A stretch of 64,000 nt of DNA from Dichetophora obliterata (GCA_963920525.1 OY986437.1:98505462-98569461), one strand, 5' to 3'. Numbered from the stretch's first letter, positions 1 through 10,774 are shown. Numbers and translations are program-made. The notes: a model not told the origin generated them from the letters alone.

Positions 1-148
1 AACGAAAATTCACTAAAACTTTACGTTTTACGCCGTAACTTCTGAACTCTTCAAGAGTACACCTTCATTTTATATCGTTAGAAAGGTAAAGAAAAGTAAA
101 AAAAATAATAAAAAAAAATTAAAACGCCTGTTGCTGGCATAATATTAA

Positions 149-526
149 CCCATTTCAGCTCAGTGGTTGAGTATTCGACAGGTCAGTTTCGAATTTTTCC
201 TAGGTGATCCCGAAAATGATAACAACTTGCAACCTAACACATATGTTTTCTTGAACTTTTGCCAACATACATTATTTTTGGTTTCGCGTTATTTAATCAT
301 TTACATGTTCTGCCGAGTCTTTCTCCGAAGCAGTTTTCGGAATTTTTTTTTTTTTTTTTTTGGTATTCGGTAAAAATATTTTAAATCGGCAAAAAATTAA
401 TTCCTATTAATTCGTATTAGTATTTGCCGTATATTTGATGGCAAATATAGTATGGTCGCGATCCGCCAATTTTCCCGCGATCTGTGTGCAAGCATACATG
501 ATTGGTCGAATACTCGACCACTAGGC
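149..526. mobile_element. candidate TTAA-flanked MITE (piggyBac-like)
   Basis: TTAA lies at 145-148 and 527-530. Just inside are imperfect inverted repeats at about 161-185 and 501-524 sharing the core GTCGAATACTCGACCACT (as read on the right side). There is no coding capacity; a poly-T run sits near 340-360. TTAA duplication is the piggyBac signature, but TTAA is common in AT-rich DNA and the inverted repeat starts about 12 bp inside the left end, so the assignment is tentative. Confidence 0.4.
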
Positions 527-649
527 TTAACCGGTATCTCAAAAGGCAAAACGACATTTGTATCAAAACAAAATATAACACAACATACCCAAACAAATTT
601 GAGAAGTGGCTGGTGAAATCGAAGTGACGTGCAAATATGATGATGAGTA

Positions 650-831
650 CTTTGGGGTGTACATCTGTGGACTTACCTTTTTCTTTTTGTTCGATTGACT
701 AGGCCCAGCTTTACTGGGATTGCCATCGTCTTAGGAGCAATCCCGCGGTACTGGAGAATGATGTCAGTAAAGCTGGGCCTAGTCAATCGAATAAAAAGAA
801 AAAGGTAAGACCACAGATGTACACCCCAAAG
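650..831. repeat. inverted repeat with 67-nt arms
   Basis: The arm at 650-716 is almost perfectly complementary to 765-831, leaving a 48-nt loop that itself contains a GGATTG/CAATCC pair. It could fold into a long hairpin. It may be a small foldback MITE or a hairpin-RNA-like locus. No flanking target duplication was found. Confidence 0.8.
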
Positions 832-936
832 TGGACTAAGTCGAAAAGGATATTGGGTTTTCGGAAAACAGAGAACGTAGAGTAGAAGAGGAGAAAATAT
901 CGGCATTAGGGGTATTCACGATTCAGTGAACTTGCC

Positions 937-1332
937 TTGGTTACTGTGCAATTACTTTGTCAATTTTAACAACCAACCATATTTCTCAAACAATAGTATT
1001 CACGATTTAGTGCACTTGCCTGTGCAGTTGAGGACTTGAGGACTTGTGCACTTTACAACAACAAAATACTCGTACGGCAAAAATCTATACAAGTGCTTTT
1101 CTACTGTAACCTAAAACATGAGCACTTGAGGACTTGAGCAGTTGTATACTAGTGCACATTGAACATTTTGACAGCTTTGCAAAATTGATAGTGGTGTGTG
1201 TGTTCGCGAAAGCTTAACTGCACAACTGCACAAGTCTTCAACTGCACAGGCAAGTGCACTAAATCGTGAATACTATTGTTTGAGAAATATGGTTGGTTGT
1301 TAAAATTGACAAAGTAATTGCACAGTAACCAA
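937..1332. repeat. palindromic MITE-like element, arms about 110 nt
   Basis: The sequence from 937 to about 1048 reappears as its reverse complement at about 1222-1332, around a loop of roughly 170 nt. A 25-nt motif starting GTATTCACGATT lies inside the left arm (996-1020) and as its complement at 1249-1273. A third, diverged copy stands just outside the left arm at 912-936, suggesting a duplicated terminus. There is no open reading frame of interest. Confidence 0.75.
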
Positions 1333-1459
1333 CATTGTTTTCTTTTTGTTATTGCATTGTAGGCACCCTTTCGCCAATCAAATTGTTCGATTTATACATA
1401 GCTGACGATTCATCAGTAGTCTGTACGTGACTGGGTACAACACACGCCTGCAATTACAG

Positions 1460-2104
1460 AACTACTGGAGTATAAATCCCACATTGAAATGCGATTTAAT
1501 TCGTGATACGATGTCTCGAGAACGCTTCAAACTAATCAAGCTGTGTGCGACAACCGTTCGCGAAGGTGACTCCGCTCAACGATTTCATGAATGAAAAATT
1601 TAAGCAATTTGGAGTGTTCTCACACAATATTTCAGTCGATGAACAGATTAAACTTTTTACGTCGCACACATTAATGTGCCGTCTGTATGCTTTGGGCTAT
1701 TTCGCTACTGGCACCATTTGAGAAAATCTAACAGGGTCTTATAGGGCCAAAAACGATGCCAAAAAAGCCGCGTTTCATGATAGATCACTTGTTTGATAAA
1801 AACAATGAAATACTCTTACTGATGGCTCGATTGAACGATTCTGCATCTAACCTCGATTGGCTCGAGCCAATGCATCACACCAAACGTTGGGATAGACCAA
1901 ATGGCCGAATGGCAACGTTGGCACGCAACGAGAACAAATGCTTTGAACAGTATCCGCACGGATATAACTGGACACGCATACGAGCATATTCCAAGGCCTC
2001 GTCGTTGTCGTCTGTGTCACAAGCATGCTTCATTTAAGTGCAAGAAATGCGACGTTGTTTTGCACCGAGAATGCTTCAATATATTCCACAATGAATATCG
2101 ATAA
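1460..2104 (+). pseudogene. piggyBac transposase relic with C-terminal cysteine-rich domain
   Basis: This is a decayed piece of a piggyBac-type (DDE_Tnp_1_7) transposase, the enzyme that cuts and pastes at TTAA. In order it shows a conserved stretch around WSINPTLKCDLIRDTMSR (from 1466), then in another frame a KQFGVFSHNISVDEQI-like stretch (about 1595-1650) holding the first catalytic Asp. Then comes NNEILL...LEPMHHTKRWDR (about 1800-1890). The last part is a finger-like Cys/His block, CRLCHKHASFKCKKCD followed by HRECFNIFH, ending at 2104. The pieces lie in different frames with stops between them, so frameshifts and deletions have destroyed it; the second and third catalytic regions are not clearly seen. 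It differs in sequence from the piggyBac at 7563-10587, so it is an older, separate insertion. The family call is firm from the motif order; the outer limits are not defined. Confidence 0.75.
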
Positions 2105-2654
2105 ATAAAGCATCCTGCACTAGAAAAATCAAATTATCCATTTTGTCCCTAAAATATGTATTTTCAGATACCGGCACCGCCCAGAGGTCGATTAATTGAC
2201 CACCTCACCTGGACCAAACCTGAGTAGCTTAAAATTTTAAAGTACCTGTCCTGTTTATCTAACCTATATGTAGTCTCTGGTAGAAGTTTCCTCGATTTTG
2301 GCCTGGTAGGTTATTGAGAATGGGTAACTTACTGCATTGATTTGAAATTGAAAATAGGTAACTTACTGCAATTTTTTGAAGTTTTATATATATAAGTATA
2401 CTCTCCCAATTTACGAAAATAAGATTTAAATTGACTAAGTTACGTTGTCTCAAATGAAACCCTATTTTGGCTGCGAAAAATGATTCTAAAAATTTTTAAC
2501 TTCGGATTTGGTTTTCTAATAAATAAACCAATCGGAGATTTTCAGTGCAACTGATATTATACTTCAATGTGAAATGCGCGTTATATGTATTGAATCTAAA
2601 TTCAATATACTTCCTCCCATCCTTATGTATATAATTACAATTTTAGATTATGTA
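2105..2654. other. non-coding spacer between piggyBac relic and pogo element
   Basis: AT-rich DNA with no coding signal that I can support. A short repeated phrase, GGTAACTTACTGCA, occurs twice near 2320-2370. Confidence 0.6.
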
Positions 2655-3042
2655 GGGTAAAACACCCAGTCCTGAGCCCTCATCCTATTCTGAGCCCCCG
2701 CTCATTTAATTGTCTCTAGCTAATAATTGTCTAAATGTCAATTAAAACGGTAAATTTATAATTATTAGTTAAAATTCGTTCAGTTCGTTCAGCTATCATA
2801 CTGAGTATGAAATATTCAGTTTGAAGTGATTTTTTGAAGTGAAAAGACGTGTCTCGGGCTCTTACTCAGTCAAGTGATTTTCTAAAGAATATCGACAAGG
2901 AGTCACACACTTTAAACCTTCAAGTATGGACATTTTGTTATGATTTTTATAATAAGCTTTGGCTATAACAAAAGTTGAATATTATTTATTATTAATTTCT
3001 AAAATATTTTATTAAAAATATTCTCTGTCAAGGCAAAAAAAT

Positions 3043-3140
3043 GGGGCTCATATCTGGATAACTAAATACGATGTTTCCAGTTATGAGCCATGGGGGCTCA
3101 CAATTGGAATATCACAGAAAAATTAAATATCCTAATGTGA
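3043..3140. repeat. left subterminal repeats of the pogo element
   Basis: Copies of a motif close to GGGGCTCATAACTGG lie at 3043-3057 (plus), 3077-3090 (minus) and 3092-3106 (plus), with a more diverged minus copy near 3131-3145. The same motif is present in the terminal repeat itself as GGGGCTCAGGACTGG (minus-sense at the left end). Repeats of this kind usually serve as transposase binding sites; that role is inferred. Confidence 0.75.
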
Positions 3141-3452
3141 GCCCGTGGAGCTCAAAGCAGGAAAACAAATTGTTATAAACTTTCTTACTAGCCTATTAAG
3201 CCTGGCTCTCTTATTGGATATTTAAAGGCATTCAAAATAAGAAAATCGACTTTGAAAAAGCCGCAAAAATAATTAGGCTCTTGATATTTGTTTGCAATTA
3301 ATGCCAGATTCTGCACTTGAATTTGCATGCATTAAATCCCGAGTCCATGCATTAATGTGTTAAGAGCCCTCATTTTTTGGCGGATGTTGGTCAGTTTGAC
3401 TCTACTCACTATTAAATTAACAATTTATTTTATACAGAAAATATCTTTTGAA

Positions 3453-4426
3453 ATGACATCCAGAAGAAAGTATAACGTAGGTGACATTGCTTTGGCCCTC
3501 AACGACATTAAATCCGGCATGTCAATTCACGAAGCGTCAAGGAAATATAAAATTCTGCGCCCAACACTCCAAAACCGGATTCATAACCATTCCAATAAGG
3601 ATCTGCCTGGTCCTTTGCCGGTTTTAACATGCGTCGAAGAGATAAAAATATTGAAATGGATATTTGATAATCATGAAATAGGTTTTCCAAGAAGAAAACA
3701 TGAAGTTCAAAGAATTGTTCAAGAATTTCTAGATGCATGCCCGCGTGAAAATATGTTTAAAAATAATTTTCCTGTCGACAAATGGTATAGCGGATGTCTT
3801 AAGCGACATCCAGAAATATCTGTTCGAGTTCCTGAAGCAGTAACAAATACCAGTGCAGCTCTTTCGGAAAAATATTTAAGAGGCTGGTTCCATCAAATTC
3901 AAACATACTTCGATGAAAAGTCCTATACCAATGACCACCTTAAGAATCCATCACGAATTTTCAATGGTGATGAATCAGGCTTTTTATTATGCCCAAAAGA
4001 AGGACCAGTTTTAGCTCCTAAAGGTGCAAGTAACGTTTATGAAACAGATAAAGGAGCAGCTAAAGAGAGCATCACAGTCATTTTTTCATTTGCAAATGCA
4101 AATGAATTTCATTTGCAATTTTCATTTTCAATGCAAAACATTAAGAATGAAAAAAATTTTTATAAGCAAAAAGATACAAAAAATTAAAAAAAAACACCAA
4201 AATAATTAAACCAAAACCAAAAGTAGTTCCTCAAGAAAATCAAAATGTTAAAAATCATGTGCGTAATTTATTTAGTAATCCAGAGTGCCCTACAATATCC
4301 CAAAATAATAAATCACCTGATTTTAAACCAGAAGACTGCTGTTTCGATTGCTTACAAATCATTAAAAAAATTGACGATACGCCGACAGTTAAGTGTTTCA
4401 TGTGTGATAGAGTTTATCATTTTTAA
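3453..4426 (+). pseudogene. pogo/Tigger-like transposase, catalytic core deleted
   Basis: Translation from the ATG at 3453 (chosen because MTSRRKYNV begins the DNA-binding domain; upstream codons look non-coding) gives a psq-type helix-turn-helix (about residues 5-55), then a CENPB-type second DNA-binding domain (to about residue 150, including KWYSGCLKRHPEISVR). Next comes the start of the DDE_1 domain with the motif RIFNGDESGF, which holds the first catalytic Asp. Soon after ITVIFSFANANE the frame runs into low-complexity codons and stops at 4187. A different frame from about 4211 to 4426 resumes with a proline/lysine linker and a Cys-rich segment (CCFDCL...VKCFMCDRVYHF), resembling the zinc-finger tail of such transposases. 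The segment with the second and third catalytic Asp is gone. Normally it would bind the element ends in the nucleus and catalyse cut-and-paste at TA. Confidence 0.85.
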
Positions 4427-4727
4427 TGAGCGTCGAAATTAAAATATACAGATATGGATTCAAGTGCCGAAGATGTTAAAAACCTAATAATAATATAATT
4501 TATGTTAATTTTACGTACAAAATGAATTTGTGATTTGTGTTTTATATCTGATATTATTTTTTTTAGTTATATTTTATGTTATATTTTATACACGGATTAA
4601 CGTAAAAAATGAATTTGTGATTTATGATTTATGTATAATATTATTTTTTATTTATGTTTTGTTAACGTTTTGAATATTAATTACTCATAAAATATTTAAA
4701 ATAATAAAGTTCTTAATGTAAAAACCA

Positions 4728-4786
4728 GATGGCTCATAACTGGGCAAAAGGTGGCTCAAGACTGGAACTCGGGGGCTCATAACTGG
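4728..4786 (+). repeat. right subterminal repeats of the pogo element
   Basis: Three plus-strand copies in tandem: 4730-4743, 4752-4765 and 4772-4786, all variants of GGGGCTCATAACTGG. Together with the left cluster they frame the transposase gene. Confidence 0.75.
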
Positions 4787-5166
4787 GAATCGGTTCATTT
4801 TTTAATTAATCATTATTTTAAAAATATTAGTCTAATTGGCATTCAAACAAATTAAACCATTTTATTATTCTTGAATAAACGCGTATTTTAATACTAAAAA
4901 ACTGCCAAACACTTTAAAAATAACAAAGTTATCATTCTTCTAAGTAAAAAATTTTCTAAAGGGGGCTCAGGACTGGGTGTTTTACCCTACTTCCTCCCTT
5001 TTTTCACCGCTTGAAAAAAAAATTTTCAATTTCATACAAAAATAAATATTTAAATTTTATTTTTATATACATAACTACATTTTAAAATTGCTAAAAAAAA
5101 GAGTTTTAATCAAATTCCAAAAAAAATCAACAAAAAAATTTCTTAGATACTTATTTTCGGTGATAA

Positions 5167-5352
5167 TTAAATTGTATGAAAATGGATCGTATACACGCTT
5201 TGGAAAGAAAAATTACCAATTAACTCTCTATTAAGAATTGGTCCATCAGGATAGAAACTGAATGCTGATGAAATATAGGTCCCTGCATCAACCTGTTGGG
5301 CAGTAAGAGTTCGACCCCATCTAACATCGTTATCGTTCTTCGTAATTTTCAT
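5167..5352 (-). other. unassigned 61-residue open frame
   Basis: A minus-strand frame reading around NDVRWGRTLTAQQVDAGTY and SFYPDGPILNREL. Its composition is unusually protein-like compared with the surrounding AT-rich sequence, and the frame continues a little upstream. I do not recognise the family. It could be an exon or a relic of an unknown element. No promoter or splice context was established. Confidence 0.25.
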
Positions 5353-5669
5353 TCGTTGGCCGAACTCGTTTCAATATTGGCTCAAGTCATGAAATATGCG
5401 GACTTAAAATCGAGATGCCAAAAAATATTGTAAGTGATTTATCCTCCAATTGCCGCTTAAGGTGTATGAACAGTTCAAAACTTTCATAAATTATAGGTTT
5501 ACATCCCAAAGAACATGTATATCAAGTTTCAAGTGAAAATTCGAGCGTAAAGAATTAGATCCTTAGTGGATTTTTTTTTTAACTAAAAACAAATTTTTCA
5601 GACCTACAAATATCATAACTTTTCTTTTGAATTTTTTTTTTATTAATAACTTTTATTCACTGCCGCTTG

Positions 5670-7408
5670 TTAAGTCTTTCTCATTTGTGTCAAAAAATCG
5701 ACATCTCTACTTTCAGCTATATTTTCATCATTGTCTTCATCGGATTTTTCCGTATCTTCAGCGTTGTCTTCATTTGTTGGTGGTACAAACAAATTAACAG
5801 CCATTTGTGGCAACTTTCGCAACTTCTTTTGCTGTAATTTCCTTTTGCTTGAAATGATTGGGTCCGAAGTAATTAAGAACCCTTTTAAAATATCCTCAAG
5901 GGTTTTTCTCTGCTTATTTTTCTTGAAAAATGCTCTCTGAAAGATTTGAAGACCTCATTTCTTGCTTCTTGCGACTCTTCAGAAAGTTAACCAATCGGCA
6001 ATAAAGCATATTTTATGATTTCAGGGCCATGAATTAAGAATATTTTTTTACAAAATATCTTGCGCATGTCTCGAAATTTTTCGATGTCTACTTCGTGTTC
6101 GCATGAAATTACGATTAAAATAATATTCATTCTCTTAATAAGCTCTACATCAATCTGGGTTATAGATGCTATTATTTCTGCATTTTCAAGAAAAGGTCGA
6201 GTAGTATTGCCGTCATTCGAACTTCCAAACTCTGGCTTTCGTTTATCAATAACTAAACCAAGATTTATTCTAAATTCTTTTCGAATTCTCGACTTATTTG
6301 CTGATACAACCTGCTTCTCTACTTCCTCTCTTATCATCCATTTTTTGACTGGTAGCTTGTCAGCCAAATGTAACAAGCACTCAAAAAATCGTATTCAACC
6401 ATGTATTTAATAGTATTTTAATAGTACCTTCACATAAATAGCACCTCTGTGTAGATGTTGTTTCAGTGAGTGCGTTGCATACCTTACCATCTACCATGGT
6501 TAGCATAAGGTTGTGGCTTACCTTGATTAATCTCTCTCCGCATTGTGCAGCAGATTTGCTGAGGCCCCACTTATTTGTGCTGCTACTTTATATTTTTTTT
6601 CTTTTTTTGACACATCTGCTGTTTCTTTAATAAACTCCATGCGAAGTGGGCTACAAAATCTTGTTGAAGAAGGTGGAGGATTTTGTCAAATAACTTTAGA
6701 TCCACAAACTAATTTGATTGGAACCATGGAGGTTATAAATATCGATGCATCATTTGCATCCGGACCGTGTAAAGCTTGCTTGTAGATGCTGTTTCCCAAA
6801 ATTCCGTCGAAACCCCACTTCGAAAATAAACAAAAATTAGATAATTCATTATCCTCCAAAGAATCTATAACTGGCTTTTGCAATATAAGCAAACGTTGGA
6901 CCGTTGAATTTAACAAAGCTTGCAAGTTTACTTCGCAAAAAGTTTCAGAAATTGTTATAAATTCTCGGGAAGGATAACAATCTTTTTTTGCGCTCTGCAC
7001 AACGCTATAGCTGGGAAACTTTTCGGGTGCAGCTCCTCTAATAGTGTTGTACTGATGGCGGGATAATTTTGCTTCTACAAGCAAAGCTAGAGCATCTTCT
7101 TAACTAATTTTAGTAGGATTTTTATATTTTTCATACGATTTCCTATATTAAATTGCCCTTTCAGGTGAAGTTGTCAATTCATGTAACAATTTTTATGCTT
7201 CAATGTGACCTTCAGCACGCAAACTCATTTTTGTGGCATAAGCTTAAGCTGATAATGGAGTTGAATCTCTTAACTCTTTACATTTCGCTCTTTTAGTATT
7301 CTGGCAGGAATCTTCAAAGGACAGTTCCTTTCGCCCGCGTTTCTTAGAATTAGAAATGGAGAATGCTATTGATGAAGCCAACCAATCGCCAAAGAATTTG
7401 TATTTCAT
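5670..7408 (-). pseudogene. RAG1/Transib-like transposase pseudogene
   Basis: A minus-strand relic starting at the ATG at 7408 (MKYKFFGDW) and ending with TAA at 5672-5670. Recognisable blocks in order: KFPSYSVVQ...KKDCYPS (about 7000); KWGFDG...YKQALHGPD..DAS (about 6800) with a candidate first catalytic Asp; TSMVPIKLV; a CSPLRMEFIKET block; MLTMVDGKVCNALTETTS followed by CYLC (about 6480), candidate second Asp; NDGNTTRPFLEN (about 6190); then HGPEIIKYALLPIG and, after a stop, LSEESQEARNEVFKSFRE (about 5960). The last block matches the RAG1 region around its catalytic Glu (EGNESGNKLFRRFR), so the third acidic residue is present. A Lys-rich then acidic tail ends the protein. There are about six in-frame stops, at least three frameshifts and a probable internal deletion near 6420. 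Transib elements gave rise to RAG1 recombinase of jawed vertebrates; the assignment rests on these motifs and needs a profile search. Confidence 0.7.
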
Positions 7409-7570
7409 ATTGTAAGTGAATAGATCAATATCAATTACGACAGAATATCTAAAAGTAGAAATATTACATGGGTTTCATTTAAACAGTGAAAGCATTACAA
7501 AAATAATTAATTTTTTATGTCAGTTGTACAGCCTATACCGCACACCAACATCGACAGCTTAACCCTCTAA

Positions 7571-7597
7571 CCGGCAAGACCGTCAAAAGACGGTCTT
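7571..7597. repeat. left piggyBac hairpin
   Basis: AAGACCGTC, AAAA, GACGGTCTT forms a perfect 9-bp stem at 7576-7597, directly inside the terminal repeat and preceded by CCGGC. Confidence 0.9.
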
Positions 7598-8042
7598 TCA
7601 TTTTTTACCTCTAGAGCGAATTATGCATTTTTTTGCAATTCAAACTAGCGAAAAGCATAATTGTTGTTGTTTACTTAACAATTTAATAATCATATGATTG
7701 CACTCCAACCACGCGGTGGAGATCAGTTATTAGTTATGTGCGAGCAATCAGCCAAATAGCATAAGAAATTATTTGGTTTTTTTTTTCTTTTCGTTTGACA
7801 AAAAAACACATCCAAAATTAAGTGATCATCTCAATATGTTCAGGGTAAGTAGTTAAAACGTTTTATTTGAAATGTATAATAAAGATGAAGTGAAAAAATA
7901 ATTGAAAGTGTGTTATAGAAACTAAAAAAGCTCACGTGTAAAAAAATTCTCCGTTGCATTCCTTTTGTGTTTTGAATCATCATTCTTCATGCATTATTCA
8001 AATATTCTCCCCCTTTAATTTTTATTTACTTTTTATGTGAAG

Positions 8043-10314
8043 ATGGATCGTACTCAGCGATATTCAAATAGAAAAATAAATTTAAATAAATTATCTGATG
8101 AGGATATTCGGGAATTCATAGATTCAGTGGAAAGCGAAGTTGAAGCATATAGTAGTGACGATAGTCTGGTCGACCCAGATTATGTTGTCGATAATATTGA
8201 GCCCGATAGTTCAGACGAACTGGCAATTGAACAATGCATCAATGACATGAATCAAGTTGAGAATACTGATGCATTTATTACAGAGGCAATAAACATATCA
8301 TTGAATACCAGTTCAATCGATCAGCCATCAGCATCTTCCACATTCGTCAAAATACCAAACGAACAAGCAATCGAAGTGATGAGTGAAGCAGTCGAAGTCG
8401 GTAATTAAGCATTTGACCCACAGGAACCGTCCACATCAACTCCATCATTCGTACCAAGCAAACAATTCAAACCACCCAAAAGACCCCGATCTCCACAACC
8501 AGCCATTGAAGATGGTGCACCATTAGGTCAACCTACTACCGGCGGATTCACTGAGCAAAGTATATATTTTAATTGTAGCTACTTATATTTATTTATCTCT
8601 ATTTTATATTCTAAGGTCTGGCTGCCATATCAAAGGACTTAAAAGAGCTATCAAAATTAATCTGGCGTAAGAGCTCCATGCATTTGCATGTAAACGAGGT
8701 GGCTTTTCGTGGAAATATTACCCTACCACTGACCATTACAAACCTAGAAACACCCATGGAATTGTTTAATTACTTCTTCACAGATGAGATTGTGAATTTT
8801 ATTGCTGAGGAAACTACTCGCTCTGCATTACAGGAAAATATAAACTCCACATTCAAAACAAATGGGGTTGAAATTCGACAGTACATTGGCATAATGATTT
8901 ATATGTCACTATACCGATATCCCAATATTGACAGCTATTGGGGAAAAAATGCTTTTGAACCAATTCAAAAATGTATGCCAGCCAAACGATTCTTCACAAT
9001 TAAAAAATATTTATCGTTTCAAGATGAAACAAATCGGAAGAAGAAAAATGAACCAGGCTATGATCCGTTGTTCCGAATACGTACATTGGCCAATAAACTC
9101 AACCAGCAATTTGAATCAATTCCGAAAACTGCTAGACTTTGTGTCGACGAACAGATGTGCACTACAAAGACGAAACACCATCTTCGTCAATATATGCCAA
9201 ACAAGCCACATAAGTGGGGGATCAAATTGTTCGTACTTTGCGATTCAAACGGTTATGCATACCGCTTTGAAGTGTACAATGGTGCCGGCGATAATGTTGT
9301 CTTACCTGATATGCCAGACCTTGGAGCCACGTCAAATATTGTTGTTCGTTTATCACAAACGATTCCGAATTTCCTCAATCACATTGTTTACTTTGATAAC
9401 TTTTACACATCGCTGCCATTGTTAGTCTACTTGCGGGCTCGTGGAATTTACAGTTTAGGAACAGTGTGAAGTAATATATTTTTCACTGTTTTAAAAAAAA
9501 ATAAACAATTTGCTGTTGTATTTTTAGGTAATCGTATACCAGCTTGCAAGCTACCGACTGACAAAGAAGTCAACAAAGAAGAAAGAGGATATTGCGTGGA
9601 ATACTTGACCTCAATGTACGGGATTGATGTGAACACCGTTCTGTGGAAGGACAACAAGTGTGTGCGGCTAGCGTCTACATATGTCGGCATTGAACCTTTT
9701 TCCAAATCAAATCCCGACAAAAAAGACGCGAAAGCAGCTCGGTACGATAGAAAAGTTAAGAAATACATCGAAATCAGCTGCCCGCAAATCATTCGTGAAT
9801 ATAATCCTCACATGGGTGGGGTTGATCTGATGGATGGCCTCATGGGCCGGTACCATATCCGAGCTAAAAGTCGAAATATTATGATTAGACTTTTCTACCA
9901 TTTCGTGGATATGGCAGCCACAAATGCATATATCTTATCCAAACGTATTCATTCAGAGAATCTCACTGATTCCAACAATGTGGACAAAGAAAAAGAGCAT
10001 TTACAGCTTCCACAATTCCGTGAGGAAATTGCTGCTGGACTCGTTTCCTTCAAAGCAAAAAGGCCTAAAGGCCGACCACTATCATCTTCCGAACGATCAG
10101 TGTCACCACAGCCTGGCACATCAGGTATTGGAAAAAGAGCTGTGCATAAGGTCGCTGATATTCGATTCGATGGTGAAGGTCATTTCCCGAAATGGATGGA
10201 TAAAAAAGGGAAAAAAAGATGCAAATATTGCAAATGTTTTGTATCAAATGCGAATTAAATTTATGTTGCACAGCCGATAACAATTGTTTTTGGGACTACC
10301 ATCAACAAAAATAA
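8043..10314 (+). pseudogene. piggyBac transposase, three exons, two nonsense codons and one frameshift
   Basis: Exons are 8043-8559, 8616-9470 and 9528 to about 10314, with introns of 56 bp (8560-8615) and 57 bp (9471-9527), both GT...AG and phase-compatible. The N-terminus is acidic and serine-rich, followed by a basic proline-rich stretch and the DDE_Tnp_1_7 domain. Catalytic regions are visible: LCVDEQMCT (exon 2), IVYFDNFYTSLPLL (exon 2) and GGVDLMDGLMGRYHIRAKSR (exon 3), giving the Asp triad of piggyBac. Defects: TAA at 8406-8408; TGA at 9467-9469, most simply a CGA arginine codon decayed at a CpG; and a probable one-base loss in a T run near 10243. That loss diverts the C-terminal cysteine-rich domain into a stop at 10258, while the right frame continues CELNLCCTADNNCFWDYH to TAA at 10312-10314. 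The intact enzyme would excise precisely and insert at TTAA. Confidence 0.92.
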
Positions 10315-10422
10315 TTATAAATCATATCATTATTATCAAAAATAAAATCTTCTATACCTCTTTTTCTTATTAAAAATTGCTCGATACAAAATTGTCTACC
10401 TGTGTCATATTTTATATATAAA

Positions 10423-10449
10423 CCGGCAAGACCGTCAAAAGACGGTCTT
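10423..10449. repeat. right piggyBac hairpin (direct copy of the left one)
   Basis: The 27 nt from CCGGC through the hairpin AAGACCGTC-AAAA-GACGGTCTT repeat the left-end sequence in the same orientation, 138 bp inside the right terminus. Confidence 0.9.
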
Positions 10450-10774
10450 CAGTATTTCGCACCTGGCGACCCTCAGAGATAAGATTTTTACCTGCAAATT
10501 TGGATTTTAAATTCTTTTGTCATTATAAACTAGTAAAAAAAATATCAGATGAATCCGACAGCTTTTACGATGTTGCCGGTTAGAGGGTTAAGAAGAATAA
10601 CAAAACAAAAAGATAAAAAAAAACATTGCATTGCATTACATTGTTGGTGGGTACCTGCACTTGCTTGTTTTGATTATAGCGACTGGAGTTCTCTTACAAA
10701 AAGCTTAATAAATTCCGTAATGGCAAACATGGCACAACCAAATTTTAAACACTTATTATGGACACTATATATTA

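Larger units (their letters stand above)
2655..4987. mobile_element. pogo-type DNA transposon, complete ends, internally deleted
   Basis: A 2333-bp element with perfect 25-bp terminal inverted repeats beginning GGGTAAAACACCCAGTCC and flanked by TA on both sides (2653-2654 and 4988-4989). TA duplication is the Tc1/mariner superfamily rule. The interior carries a pogo/CENP-B-like transposase (3453-4426) whose catalytic middle is missing. Subterminal repeats related to the terminus lie at both ends. The element could only move if a full transposase were supplied elsewhere. Confidence 0.9.
7563..10587. mobile_element. complete piggyBac element
   Basis: A 3025-bp element flanked by TTAA (7559-7562 and 10588-10591). 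Its 15-bp terminal inverted repeats read CCCTCTAACCGGCAA. Internally it carries a three-exon transposase (8043 to about 10314) and, near each end, the same 22-nt perfect hairpin in direct orientation. Ends and target duplication are intact and gene damage is light, so insertion was relatively recent compared with the piggyBac relic at 1460-2104. Confidence 0.95.

Noticed and set aside
167..373. 68-residue open frame near the left edge
   Set aside because: Ends in a phenylalanine run from a poly-T tract and lies inside a candidate MITE; no protein-like features.
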